A stretch of 64,000 bases of DNA from assembly GCA_028688225.1 (NCBI GenBank), contig JAQTYQ010000002.1, positions 1-64,000 on the forward strand. The letters run 5' to 3'. Of this stretch, positions 37,364 through 45,512 are shown piece by piece. Below the pieces are notes generated by a model. The model ran no database searches. It was not told the DNA's origin and was given only the letters and a program-made list of their open reading frames with translations. Each line of letters starts with the position of its first letter. The stretch's first letter is position 1. This DNA is from Opitutaceae bacterium. GTDB taxonomy: Bacteria > Verrucomicrobiota > Verrucomicrobiia > Opitutales > Opitutaceae. A program made the position numbers and the translations under genes.

Positions 37364-38884
37364 ATGGAACACCTGAGCGGGGGCATCACTCTTCAACCGC
37401 AGCTCAAGGTCACGGGGAAAGTAAAGACCTTCGTCCTCGATACGAACGTTCTGCTGCACGATCCGCAGTCGATTTTCAAGTTCGAGGATAACAACCTCGC
37501 CATCCCGGTCGAGGTGCTGGAGGAACTTGATGCAATTAAAGGGGAGCAATCCACCGAGCGCGGACGTAATGCCCGTCGCGTGCATCGGATCCTGCAGGAA
37601 TTGTTGCCCGACTCCCGCGCCATGCTTGAAGGAGTCAAGCTGTCCAACGGCGGCACCCTCTCGGTGATCATCAACCGGTACCTGCTGGAGGATAACCGGG
37701 TCTCGCCGGCCATGCAGCGGCTGCGGGCGATTTTGCCCGACCTTTCCAAGAAGGACAACCGCATCATCGCGTGCGCCCTCTTTGTCCAGGAGACATTCCC
37801 TCCGCCGACGATCCTGGTGACCAAGGATGTCAATGTTCAGCTCAAGGCGCGTGCCGTTGGCCTCGAGTCGCAGGATTATCTGAATGACAAAGTCCCCGAG
37901 CACCCGGACGGGGACTCCTATCAACGCATTCCCGTCAGCGTCTACGAACTGCAGCGCTTTGCATCGGAAGGGGTATTTGAGCTGGAGGCGGAAATCGCGC
38001 AGCCCTTCGCGATCAACGAGTATTTTCTACTCGTCTCTGCCGAGGGCAAGACCATGCCGGCCCGGTATCATGGAGGCGGGCTGGTGCGGCGGCTGCGCAT
38101 TCCGGAGTTCGTGAAGGCGCCAGGCGGAATTCCCATCCGGGCTCGCAATCTTGAGCAGCAGTTTTTCATGGATGCGCTGCTCGACGAAAGCATCTCGCTC
38201 ATCACCTGTTTTGGCAAGGCCGGCACGGGCAAGACGCTTCTTTCCACCGCCTGTGCGCTCCATCAGGTGTGCGACGAGCACGGCCGCTACGACGGCGTGG
38301 CGATCTCGCGCCCGGTGATTGCTCTCGGCAAGGACATTGGCTTTTTGCCCGGCTCCCTTGAGGAGAAGATGAAGCCGTGGCTGCAGCCCTATTATGATGC
38401 ACTCGAGGTGCTCCTCCCGTCCAAGCCGCCGAAGGATCCCCAATTTGCCGGGAAAAAGGCCAGCAAGAAGAAAAAGAAAAAGGAGGAGGCGCTTCTCCAG
38501 TCGTCCGCCCATGCGCCGGCAACCGGGCCGGCCAACGGAGTCGCGGTCAAACCTTATGAGCGCCTCATCCGGAGCGGCCTGGTGGAGATCGAGGCCCTTT
38601 GTTTCATCCGCGGCCGCTCCATCGCCCGGCGGTTTTTTATCCTCGATGAAGCGCAGCAGCTCACCCCCCACGAGGTGAAGACTGTCATCACCCGCATTGC
38701 CGAGGGTGCGAAGATCGTGCTCATCGGTGATCCGGCCCAGATCGACAACCCCTATGTCGATTCACGCAGCAACGGGCTGGTCTACTGCCATAATCGCATG
38801 AAGGGCCAGCCGATCGCCGCCCATATCAAGCTCACCAAGGGTGAGCGTTCAAAGCTGGCGGAACTCGCGGCGGATTTGCTTTGA
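37364..38884 (+). CDS. phoH: PIN domain-PhoH family ATPase (PhoH2-like)
   Basis: A 506-residue fusion of a PIN nuclease domain (residues about 20-165: KTFVLDTNVLLHDP with the first catalytic Asp, VLEELD, SKKDNRIIACALF, LVTKDVNVQLKA) and a PhoH ATPase domain (about 260-506: CFGKAGTGKTLL Walker A at 282-293, FFILDEAQQLTPHEVKTVITR Walker B, IVLIGDPAQIDNPYVD). PhoH2 proteins act as RNA helicase/RNases. A 40-residue Lys/Ala-rich insertion (KKASKKKKKKEE at 364-375) interrupts the ATPase domain where related proteins have a short loop. The ATG at 37364 begins the conserved part. Monocistronic, downstream of the terminator. Confidence 0.9.
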   Translation: MEHLSGGITLQPQLKVTGKVKTFVLDTNVLLHDPQSIFKFEDNNLAIPVEVLEELDAIKGEQSTERGRNARRVHRILQELLPDSRAMLEGVKLSNGGTLSVIINRYLLEDNRVSPAMQRLRAILPDLSKKDNRIIACALFVQETFPPPTILVTKDVNVQLKARAVGLESQDYLNDKVPEHPDGDSYQRIPVSVYELQRFASEGVFELEAEIAQPFAINEYFLLVSAEGKTMPARYHGGGLVRRLRIPEFVKAPGGIPIRARNLEQQFFMDALLDESISLITCFGKAGTGKTLLSTACALHQVCDEHGRYDGVAISRPVIALGKDIGFLPGSLEEKMKPWLQPYYDALEVLLPSKPPKDPQFAGKKASKKKKKKEEALLQSSAHAPATGPANGVAVKPYERLIRSGLVEIEALCFIRGRSIARRFFILDEAQQLTPHEVKTVITRIAEGAKIVLIGDPAQIDNPYVDSRSNGLVYCHNRMKGQPIAAHIKLTKGERSKLAELAADLL

Positions 38885-38958
38885 GTCTCCCGCAACCGGG
38901 GGTCGGGCCACCCCCGGGGCTTCTCCTCCGCCCGGCTTGAAACAACCTCCGACCCGGA

Positions 38959-39543
38959 TCAGGCCGTCCGGGCGGTCCCGCTTTTCAGCAGGCTCGGCAG
39001 GTTGGCCCGGAGCGCGGTCCATTCCATTGCCAGCGCAAAGGTGCCGGTGAAAAGCAGGTCGCTGACCAGCGTGTTGCGGAAAAAGAAAAGGGTCGGGGGG
39101 AATTCGGGGTGGCCGATCGTCATGGCCTGCCACCAGCCGGCGAGCGTCTTTGCATAACAGGCGTCGCCGAGGAACGAGGCGGTGTTGGTCGCAAAATAAA
39201 AGAGCAGCGAACCGCCCAGGCAGCCGGCCAGGAGGTTCAGCCAGCTCTTGCGCCGGACGACCATCCAGCCGAGCACCAGCGCCGCCACGAAGCACACCGT
39301 GCGCACCAGCACGCCGCCCAAATCCCAGGTGTAGCCAAACTGGATGGCGTGATAGCGGTCGAGATAGAGATCGGACGCGCTCAGGGCGATGAAGGGCACC
39401 AGCCACATCCAGCGGTTACGGAAATAGACCGCGCCGCAAAAGGCCAGGGCCATGAGCGGCGAAAAATTAACCAGGTCCGGATTCCAGGCCGCGACGATGC
39501 GATAACCCGTGGCCAGAAAAATGAGGGCGAGGGCGGTTCTCAT
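38959..39543 (-). CDS. DUF6580-like multi-pass membrane protein
   Basis: A 194-residue protein with about six hydrophobic helices (LALIFLATGYRIVAAWNPDLVNFSPLMALAFCGAVYF; MWLVPFIALSASDLYLDR; VRTVCFVAALVLGWMVV; LLAGCLGGSLLFYFATNTASFLG; LLFTGTFALAME). The NFSPLMALA and LSDLYL-like motifs match the DUF6580 family, which resembles the membrane-embedded S components of vitamin importers. No ECF ATPase genes are nearby and the substrate is unknown. The start at 39543 (MRTALALIF) was preferred to one 16 codons earlier because it begins at the first helix. Confidence 0.75.
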   Translation of the reverse strand: MRTALALIFLATGYRIVAAWNPDLVNFSPLMALAFCGAVYFRNRWMWLVPFIALSASDLYLDRYHAIQFGYTWDLGGVLVRTVCFVAALVLGWMVVRRKSWLNLLAGCLGGSLLFYFATNTASFLGDACYAKTLAGWWQAMTIGHPEFPPTLFFFRNTLVSDLLFTGTFALAMEWTALRANLPSLLKSGTARTA

Positions 39544-39627
39544 AAGTAAAGTGGCGGCGATTGTGGCATCGGTCCTCCGAAAGGACAGCAAAAATTGTTC
39601 GCAGATTTTGATGCCGATGCCTGCATC

Positions 39628-40374
39628 TTAGCCTTGGGGCGGATTTGCCGGTGGGGAAGGCGGGAGCGGTTGGGCCCGATGGAGGTGCAACACGTGGGTT
39701 TCCGCCTTGTTGCCGAACCGGATGGTCAGTGTAACTTCGAACTCATCAAAGTTGTTCTCAAATACTGACAGCATGGGGTCAGGCGAGCCCTGCTGGCCGG
39801 GCGCGAGGGTGAAGTGTTCGGGACGGGTGGCATAATTGCCCAGCGACGAATTCACCTCGGCGATGGTGAATGTGCAGGTTGCCGGACTCGTGTTGGTCAG
39901 GGTGAACGCCAGCGCCAGGCGGGGCGGCAGGACGTACTGGTAGTTTTTGTGGCCATACATCTCATCAATCTCTTCTGCCGAATAGCCGCCGGATTCCTCT
40001 TCGAAGGGGGCGCTGGAAGGATCGATTCCACCGGCGGCGGTGTCAGACTGCCCGGCCGCCTTGCGCAGGCGGACCGATGGCCCCAGCCAGGCCTGGACCG
40101 CAAGGACGCCGCCGCCATAGGTGGCGGTAGCGTTCAGCAGGGGCTGGGGAGGGGAGATGCGCTCCCGCAGCTTTCTCTTGTCGCTGCGTTCAGTGGTACA
40201 GGCCGTGAGGTTGGCCAGGACGATGACGACCAGAAGCAGCATGATGGCGGTATCGGACCACGCAGGCGTACCGGTCTGCCGGCGGCGCGCGCGCAAGGAC
40301 CAAAGGGGCGGGGGCGGCTCGAATTGCACGGAGTCGGTTTTGGGGACTTCCGGGCGCGATGCAATACCGGTCAT
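39628..40374 (-). CDS. Predicted envelope protein with a lipobox-like segment
   Basis: A 248-residue protein. A polar N-terminus of about 44 residues precedes one hydrophobic stretch ending in a lipobox-like LTAC (MLLLVVIVLANLTAC), so it may be a membrane-anchored protein or, with the later ATG at 40242, a lipoprotein. The remainder looks like a beta-rich domain (LALAFTLTNTSPATCTFTIAEVNSSLGNY and FEVTLTIRFGNKAETHVLHLHRA). I do not recognise the family. It lies between two unrelated minus-strand genes with gaps of about 100 bases. Confidence 0.6.
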   Translation of the reverse strand: MTGIASRPEVPKTDSVQFEPPPPLWSLRARRRQTGTPAWSDTAIMLLLVVIVLANLTACTTERSDKRKLRERISPPQPLLNATATYGGGVLAVQAWLGPSVRLRKAAGQSDTAAGGIDPSSAPFEEESGGYSAEEIDEMYGHKNYQYVLPPRLALAFTLTNTSPATCTFTIAEVNSSLGNYATRPEHFTLAPGQQGSPDPMLSVFENNFDEFEVTLTIRFGNKAETHVLHLHRAQPLPPSPPANPPQG

Positions 40375-40490
40375 GCGGCCATGCGGATCCAGACGGTTTT
40401 TTCTGGCTTCAAAAACTACTGGGCGCGCTTGCAGATTTACGCTGCGGCCTGAAGCATCCGGTCGTCCGGCGACCACGCCCGGGCGGGGGT

Positions 40491-41921
40491 TCAGCCCGGG
40501 CAGCGATGGTTGAGCAAGTAGTGCACAACTTCGGCGGCGCTGTAGGAGTCGAGGCCGGGTTTGAGAAATCGCGCGAGTTGCGCGATGTCGTTGCCGGCGG
40601 TCAGCAACGGCAGCTCGTGCTCGGTCCCGGAGCGGGTTTGGCCGAGTCCGACGGTGGTCATGAGTCCATTACAGAGGCATTTGCGCCCCTGGGTGTCGGC
40701 GAGGATGCCGCCTTTGCGGGTAAAATCGTCCACCGGTTCGGCGGCACAGCGATAACCCAGGGTGCCATCCGGCTTCAGATAGGTCAGCCGCAGGTAGCCG
40801 AGATCGCAGAAGCGTTCCCTGGCCGCATAGCGATCGGCCTCGGCCAGCGTGCCTGCCAGCTGCAGCACCTTGAAAGGAAACCCGGTCGGGGAGGCAAGCG
40901 GGTCGGTGAAGACGCGCGCGCCGCCGGTCCGGCTGAGTTCGCAGACCCGCCGTTTGAGAGCGGGCTCGATGCCGGATTCCTCGCAAAAGGCGAACGCCGT
41001 CCCGACCTGGATGCCGGCGGCGCCGAGGCGGAGTGCCTCCGCCAGTTTGTCGGGCTGTGCATAAGCGCCGGCGAGCCAGAACGGCAGGCCGAGGGCCCGG
41101 AATTTTTCGAGGTCGGGCACGTCCCGCGGTCCGTAGACGGGTTCGCCGTCGGCGGTAAGCTGCAACGGGCCGCGGGGTGGCGCGTTGTGCCCGCCGGCGA
41201 CTTCCCCCTCGATGATAAAGCCATCCACCCGTCCGCTGGACTTGCGGGCCAACGTGGTGGCCAGTGTGGCCGAGGCGACGATGGCGAGGAAGTGGGGGCG
41301 CTTCGGTTTCGCCAGGCGATCACCGCCGAAGGTGCGGGGATCGAAGGTGAAGGAAAACTCCTTGCTGGGTTCGGCCCCCTCGACATCGATGCGCAACTCC
41401 GCGGGCTCACCGGCCGCGAAACGGTCGAGCACGCCGGGAATGGCGCGCGGAATGCCTGCGCCCATCAGCACATAGTCCACGTCGGCGAGCATGGCGCCGA
41501 AAAGCGAGGGCAGGGTGGCCAGCTGGACTTTTTCGAGAAGATTGATGCCCACCAAGCCGCGCTGACCTTCCTTGGCGAGAAAGACCTCGGCGAAGTTAGC
41601 CGTCACCATCAGTTCCACGAGCGCCGGGCCGGGACGAAGCGTCGGCATGGCACTGAGCATGAAAGGGACCTGGGGCGACTTGCCGCCGGGCACCAAATAT
41701 TGCTCCAGGACGCGCCCGGCCATGCCGGAGATTGGAAAATGATCGAGGGCGTGGCGCATGTGGCCCCCGGGATCACCCGCCTGCAACCGGCGGGCAAAGA
41801 CAACGGCCAGCAGCGCCCCGGAGACGACGCCGAGCTGACCCAACTGCGAAACGGCGCGGGCCAGCCTCCAGTCGGAGACGCCGACGCCCATGCCACCCTG
41901 GATGATGATCGGATGCGACAT
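40491..41921 (-). CDS. Nitronate monooxygenase (2-nitropropane dioxygenase) family protein
   Basis: A 476-residue FMN-dependent TIM-barrel enzyme. HPIIIQGGMGVGVSDWRLARAVSQLGQLGVVSG is the classic N-terminus. FIIEGEVAGGHNAPPRG contains the GGH motif near the flavin, LAGAYAQPDKLAEALRLGAAGIQVGTAFAFCEESGI is the phosphate-binding region, and a Cys-bearing C-terminal part (GRKCLCNGLMTTVGLGQ) marks the long bacterial subgroup. It probably oxidises alkyl nitronates or related compounds. The start at 41921 gives the conserved N-terminus. It stands alone between the envelope protein and xylA. Confidence 0.88.
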   Translation of the reverse strand: MSHPIIIQGGMGVGVSDWRLARAVSQLGQLGVVSGALLAVVFARRLQAGDPGGHMRHALDHFPISGMAGRVLEQYLVPGGKSPQVPFMLSAMPTLRPGPALVELMVTANFAEVFLAKEGQRGLVGINLLEKVQLATLPSLFGAMLADVDYVLMGAGIPRAIPGVLDRFAAGEPAELRIDVEGAEPSKEFSFTFDPRTFGGDRLAKPKRPHFLAIVASATLATTLARKSSGRVDGFIIEGEVAGGHNAPPRGPLQLTADGEPVYGPRDVPDLEKFRALGLPFWLAGAYAQPDKLAEALRLGAAGIQVGTAFAFCEESGIEPALKRRVCELSRTGGARVFTDPLASPTGFPFKVLQLAGTLAEADRYAARERFCDLGYLRLTYLKPDGTLGYRCAAEPVDDFTRKGGILADTQGRKCLCNGLMTTVGLGQTRSGTEHELPLLTAGNDIAQLARFLKPGLDSYSAAEVVHYLLNHRCPG

Positions 41922-42140
41922 AGTGAACCCCGAAAAACGATTCCTCCATTCGAGGAGGAAACTCGCGGCAGGAAAGTCAGGAACCGCCACCAAGCTTTCG
42001 AAGGAAAGACCTGCCGGACAGGGGCCGTCAGAAACCGACGCGTCCTGTCACTGTGGGCCGGCGGCGCGCGCAAGGGAAGTCCTTTCGCCGCGCGAGGGAT
42101 GCCGCGGTCTCCCGGGGGCGGCGGACCGGCCGGACCAGTT

Positions 42141-43466
42141 TCAGCCGTGCAGGTACTGGTTGAGCAGATTCTCGAGATATTCCTGGCGGCCGCTGCGCGG
42201 GACGGGTTCGCCGAGCTTGAACGCGATCTTCTCCAGCTCCTTGAAGCCGAGCCGGCCGGCCTCGATGTCGCGGCCGAAGCCGACATTGTAGCTGTTGTAA
42301 CGGGCGGCGACGAACTGGGTGAACTTGCCCTCGGCGAGAATGCGGCGCGCCAGCTTGAAGGCCAGCGCGTAGGCGTCGAATCCGCCGATATGCGCGTAAA
42401 AGAGATCCTCAAGGTCGATGGAAGGACGGCGCAGCTTGGCGTCGAAGTTGAAGCCGCCCGAACCGAGGCCGCCGGCGCGCAGGATGGAGACCATGGCGAG
42501 GGTGAGTTCCTTGACGTCGGTGTTGAACTGGTCGGTGTCCCAGCCCAGGAGCAGGTCACCGGCATTGGCATCGATGGAGCCCAGCAGGCCGTGCGCCGCG
42601 GCGACCTCGATCTCGTGCGGAAAGGTGTGACCGGCGAGGGTGGCGTGGTTGGTCTCGATGTTGAACTTGAAGTGCTTCTCGAGACCGTGCGTCCGGAGGA
42701 AGGCGATGCCGGCGGCGACGTCGAAGTCATACTGGTGCTTCGTCGGCTCCTTCGGTTTTGGCTCGATGAGGAACTGGCCCTTGAAGCCGATGGCCTTGGC
42801 ATAGTCGACCGCCATGTGCAGGAAGGCGGCCAGGTGCTCCTGCTCGCGCTTGAGGTCGGTGTTGAGCAGCGTCTCGTAGCCCTCGCGGCCGCCCCAGAAG
42901 ACGTAGTTCGCACCGCCGAGCTCGTGGGTGACTTCCAGGGCCTTCTTTACCTGCGCGGCGGCATAGGCGAAGACATGGGCGTCGGGATTCGTGGCGGCGC
43001 CGCACATGTAGCGCGGATGCGAAAAGAGATTGGCCGTGCCCCAGAGGAGCTTCACCCCGGTGGCTTTTTGCAGCTGCCTCGCGTGGGCGACGAGCTGGTC
43101 GAGATTCCGGTTGGACGCGGCGAGGGAGCGGCCTTCCGGCGCGATGTCGCGATCGTGGAAACACCAGAACGGCGCCTGAACCTTCACGCAGAATTCAAAA
43201 GCGGCGTCCAGGCGCGCCCGGGCGACCGCCAAGGGATCCCGGCCGGCTTCCCACGGACGCACGATGGTGCCCCCGCCGAACGGATCGGCCCCGACGCCCC
43301 GGAAGGCGTGCCAGTAGGCGATCGAAAAACGGAGATGGTCCTTCAACGGTCTGCCATCGATGACCTCGCCCGGATGGTAATGTTTGAACGCGAGGGGATT
43401 CTCCGATCTCGGACCCTCGTACGCGATTGGCGGGAAGTGAGGGAAATGAGCCGTGGGTTTTTTCAT
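42141..43466 (-). CDS. xylA: Xylose isomerase
   Basis: A 441-residue enzyme converting D-xylose to D-xylulose, matching E. coli XylA in length (440). Active-site blocks are [15 protein letters not shown] (His-Asp pair), [24 protein letters not shown]-like ([19 protein letters not shown]), [33 protein letters not shown] with metal-binding Glu, [18 protein letters not shown] and [19 protein letters not shown]. The start at 43466 is chosen because the protein then begins just before the conserved region; an in-frame ATG eight codons earlier is possible. No xylulokinase or regulator lies beside it. Confidence 0.95.
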   Translation of the reverse strand: MKKPTAHFPHFPPIAYEGPRSENPLAFKHYHPGEVIDGRPLKDHLRFSIAYWHAFRGVGADPFGGGTIVRPWEAGRDPLAVARARLDAAFEFCVKVQAPFWCFHDRDIAPEGRSLAASNRNLDQLVAHARQLQKATGVKLLWGTANLFSHPRYMCGAATNPDAHVFAYAAAQVKKALEVTHELGGANYVFWGGREGYETLLNTDLKREQEHLAAFLHMAVDYAKAIGFKGQFLIEPKPKEPTKHQYDFDVAAGIAFLRTHGLEKHFKFNIETNHATLAGHTFPHEIEVAAAHGLLGSIDANAGDLLLGWDTDQFNTDVKELTLAMVSILRAGGLGSGGFNFDAKLRRPSIDLEDLFYAHIGGFDAYALAFKLARRILAEGKFTQFVAARYNSYNVGFGRDIEAGRLGFKELEKIAFKLGEPVPRSGRQEYLENLLNQYLHG

Positions 43467-43626
43467 GAAAAAACGGTCGGAAACCGTCATTCCATAACGC
43501 CACCGGGCACAAAAACGAGATCGGATTCGCGCGCCGGTCATCCGTTGCGGATGGATCCCGGCGGCCAAGGGGAGCACAAATCAAAGCCCCGCCGGGACCG
43601 GGGATGGTCTGGGGCGCAGCGGGCCG

Positions 43627-45030
43627 CTATTTCGAAAGCTGGCCCTTCAGGAACTCCACGCTGCCGCGAACCGAGTCGTCCTGCTCCATCATGTTATCGA
43701 CGGTCTTGCAGGCGTGGATGACGGTGCCGTGATCGCGTCCGCCGAAGGCATCGCCGATCTCCTGCAGCGAATGCTTGGTCAGCTGGCGGGCAAGATACAT
43801 GGCGATCTGCCGGGGCATGGCGATGTTGGCGGGGCGCCGCTTGCTCGTCATGTCGCTGTGGCGGATCTGATAGTGGTCGGCCACGCGCTTCTGGATGGTC
43901 TCGAGCGTCAGCTGGTTCTGCGCCTGCTCCATGAGGACATCCTGCAGCAGCATCTCCACCGTGGGCAGGTCGAGGGGCTTGTTGGTGAGGGCGGAATAAC
44001 TGGCCACCTTGATCAGTGCGCCCTCGAGGCGGCGGATGTTCTTGGAGATGTGCTGGGCGATGAAATTGATGACCGCGGGCGGAACGTCGAACTTCAGGCT
44101 GGCAGCCTTGGTGCGGAGAATGGCGACGCGCGTCTCCAGATCGGGCGACTGGATGTCGGCCACGTAGCCCCACTGGAAGCGCGAGACCAGCCGTGATTCG
44201 AGCTTGGCGATCTCGCTGGCGGGCCGGTCGCTGGAGAGCACCACCTGTTTTCCCGATTCGAAGACGTCGTTGAAGGTGTGGAAGAATTCCTCCTGGATGC
44301 GTTCCTTGCCGCTGAGGAACTGCACGTCATCGAGGAGCAGCACGTCGACGTTGCGGTAACGCTGGCGGAAACGGGTCAGGCTGTTTTCCTGCAACGCCTG
44401 GATGAACTCGTTGGTGAATTTTTCGGTGGAAAGGTACGCCACCTTGGCCTCCGGGTTGTTTCGCAGGATGCTGTGTCCCACGGCATGCATCAGGTGCGTC
44501 TTGCCCAAGCCGGTATCGCCGTAGATGAACAGCGGGTTGAAGGCCTGGGCCGGGGCCTGCGCCACCGCCAGGGCGGCGGCATGGGCCAGCTGGTTGTTGG
44601 CGCCAACGACGAAATTCTCGAAGGTGTTGCGGGGATTGAGGGTGCCGGCGTTGGGAACTCTCTCGTCGTAGCGTCCCGACCGGCGCGACGCGACCCGGAC
44701 CCGGCCGTGGTGGGCGACGACGGCCGGCGCTTCCTGGGTGCCATTGCCGCCGGCCGCCCGGGTGACATGCGCCGGATGGCAGACCTTAAGCGAAACATTG
44801 ATCAGCCGGCCGGCGGTGAGCCGCAGCCGCTGGGTGATGAGGTCGAGGTAATTGTCGTGGATCCAGATCGCCGCAAAGTCGTTGGGCACGCCGAGGGTCA
44901 TCGAATCCTCGTTGGTCTCGATACAGACGATGGGCTCAAACCACATCTGAAAAACATCCTCGGGAAAGAGCCCTTTGAAGTCACATTTGACGGTTTCCCA
45001 GAGGCTGGACGGGAGGGTCAATGAAGGCAT
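43627..45030 (-). CDS. dnaA: Chromosomal replication initiator DnaA
   Basis: A 467-residue AAA+ initiator. Domain I is at residues about 5-85 (LWETVKCDFKGLFPEDVFQMWFEPI). A variable linker follows. Domain III starts with NTFENFVVGANNQLAHAAALAVA and Walker A GDTGLGKTH (171-179), then VLLLDDVQFLSGKERIQEEFFHTFN and LSSDRPASEIAKLESRLVSRFQWG. Domain IV (about 370-467) has the DNA-binding PRQIAMYLARQLTKHSLQEIGDAFGGRDHGTVIHACKTV. The start at 45030 gives a normal N-terminus. Two DnaA boxes upstream suggest autoregulation. Unlike the classic order, dnaN is not downstream; xylA is. Confidence 0.97.
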   Translation of the reverse strand: MPSLTLPSSLWETVKCDFKGLFPEDVFQMWFEPIVCIETNEDSMTLGVPNDFAAIWIHDNYLDLITQRLRLTAGRLINVSLKVCHPAHVTRAAGGNGTQEAPAVVAHHGRVRVASRRSGRYDERVPNAGTLNPRNTFENFVVGANNQLAHAAALAVAQAPAQAFNPLFIYGDTGLGKTHLMHAVGHSILRNNPEAKVAYLSTEKFTNEFIQALQENSLTRFRQRYRNVDVLLLDDVQFLSGKERIQEEFFHTFNDVFESGKQVVLSSDRPASEIAKLESRLVSRFQWGYVADIQSPDLETRVAILRTKAASLKFDVPPAVINFIAQHISKNIRRLEGALIKVASYSALTNKPLDLPTVEMLLQDVLMEQAQNQLTLETIQKRVADHYQIRHSDMTSKRRPANIAMPRQIAMYLARQLTKHSLQEIGDAFGGRDHGTVIHACKTVDNMMEQDDSVRGSVEFLKGQLSK

Positions 45031-45051
45031 GGAGCGGGCAAAAGAAGGAGA

Positions 45052-45060
45052 TTATTCACA
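45052..45060 (+). promoter_or_regulatory. DnaA box upstream of dnaA
   Basis: TTATTCACA matches the DnaA-box consensus TTATNCACA. It lies 22 bases before the dnaA start, within the likely promoter or leader, so DnaA bound here could repress its own gene. Confidence 0.6.
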
Positions 45061-45335
45061 CGGCCTCGGCGGTGGCTCTTAACGCACGTCTGGCAGCACC
45101 GGATTTCGTCGCTCGCTCGGGGGAGAAAGGCATGTCGGGTCTTGGCGGTCAGGGTACAAATGGCTTACGGATGATAAGGCGTTGAAGACCAGAAGGTAGG
45201 GGAAAACTCCCTGGAGCTTGCAGAGGAAAACGCACTGCGGACGTGGCAAAGAACAACTGAAGCAACGGGCACTAGAACGGATTCGCGCAGTAACGTGAAT
45301 CACAAAATGCATTTCAAGAGCAACTTTCCCACAAG

Positions 45336-45344
45336 TTATTCACA
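45336..45344 (+). promoter_or_regulatory. Second DnaA box in the dnaA-ispG gap
   Basis: A second TTATTCACA in the same orientation, 284 bases from the first, in a 482-base gap (45031-45512) that has no supported gene. An AT-richer stretch (45165-45240) lies between the boxes. Two boxes are few for a bacterial origin, so this may be a dnaA regulatory region rather than oriC. Confidence 0.5.
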
Positions 45345-45512
45345 CCCTCCCGGTTTCGCGGTTTGAATTCCGATCCAGCCCCGGCCCGGAGCGGACACAG
45401 ATGTAACAGATCGTCCACTACACGACCTGGAAGGACGCCGGGTGTCACGGTCGTGTGACGGTAGTGGCGGAGCCGTGACGTGGTTGCGGCGGTCGGTCCG
45501 GGGGGATCTGCC

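Noticed and set aside
40359-43721. A plus-strand open frame of more than 1100 codons antisense to the nitronate monooxygenase and xylose isomerase genes
   Set aside because: It is a GC-bias shadow: both minus-strand genes have complete, well-conserved motifs, and the antisense translation is low-complexity with no domain.
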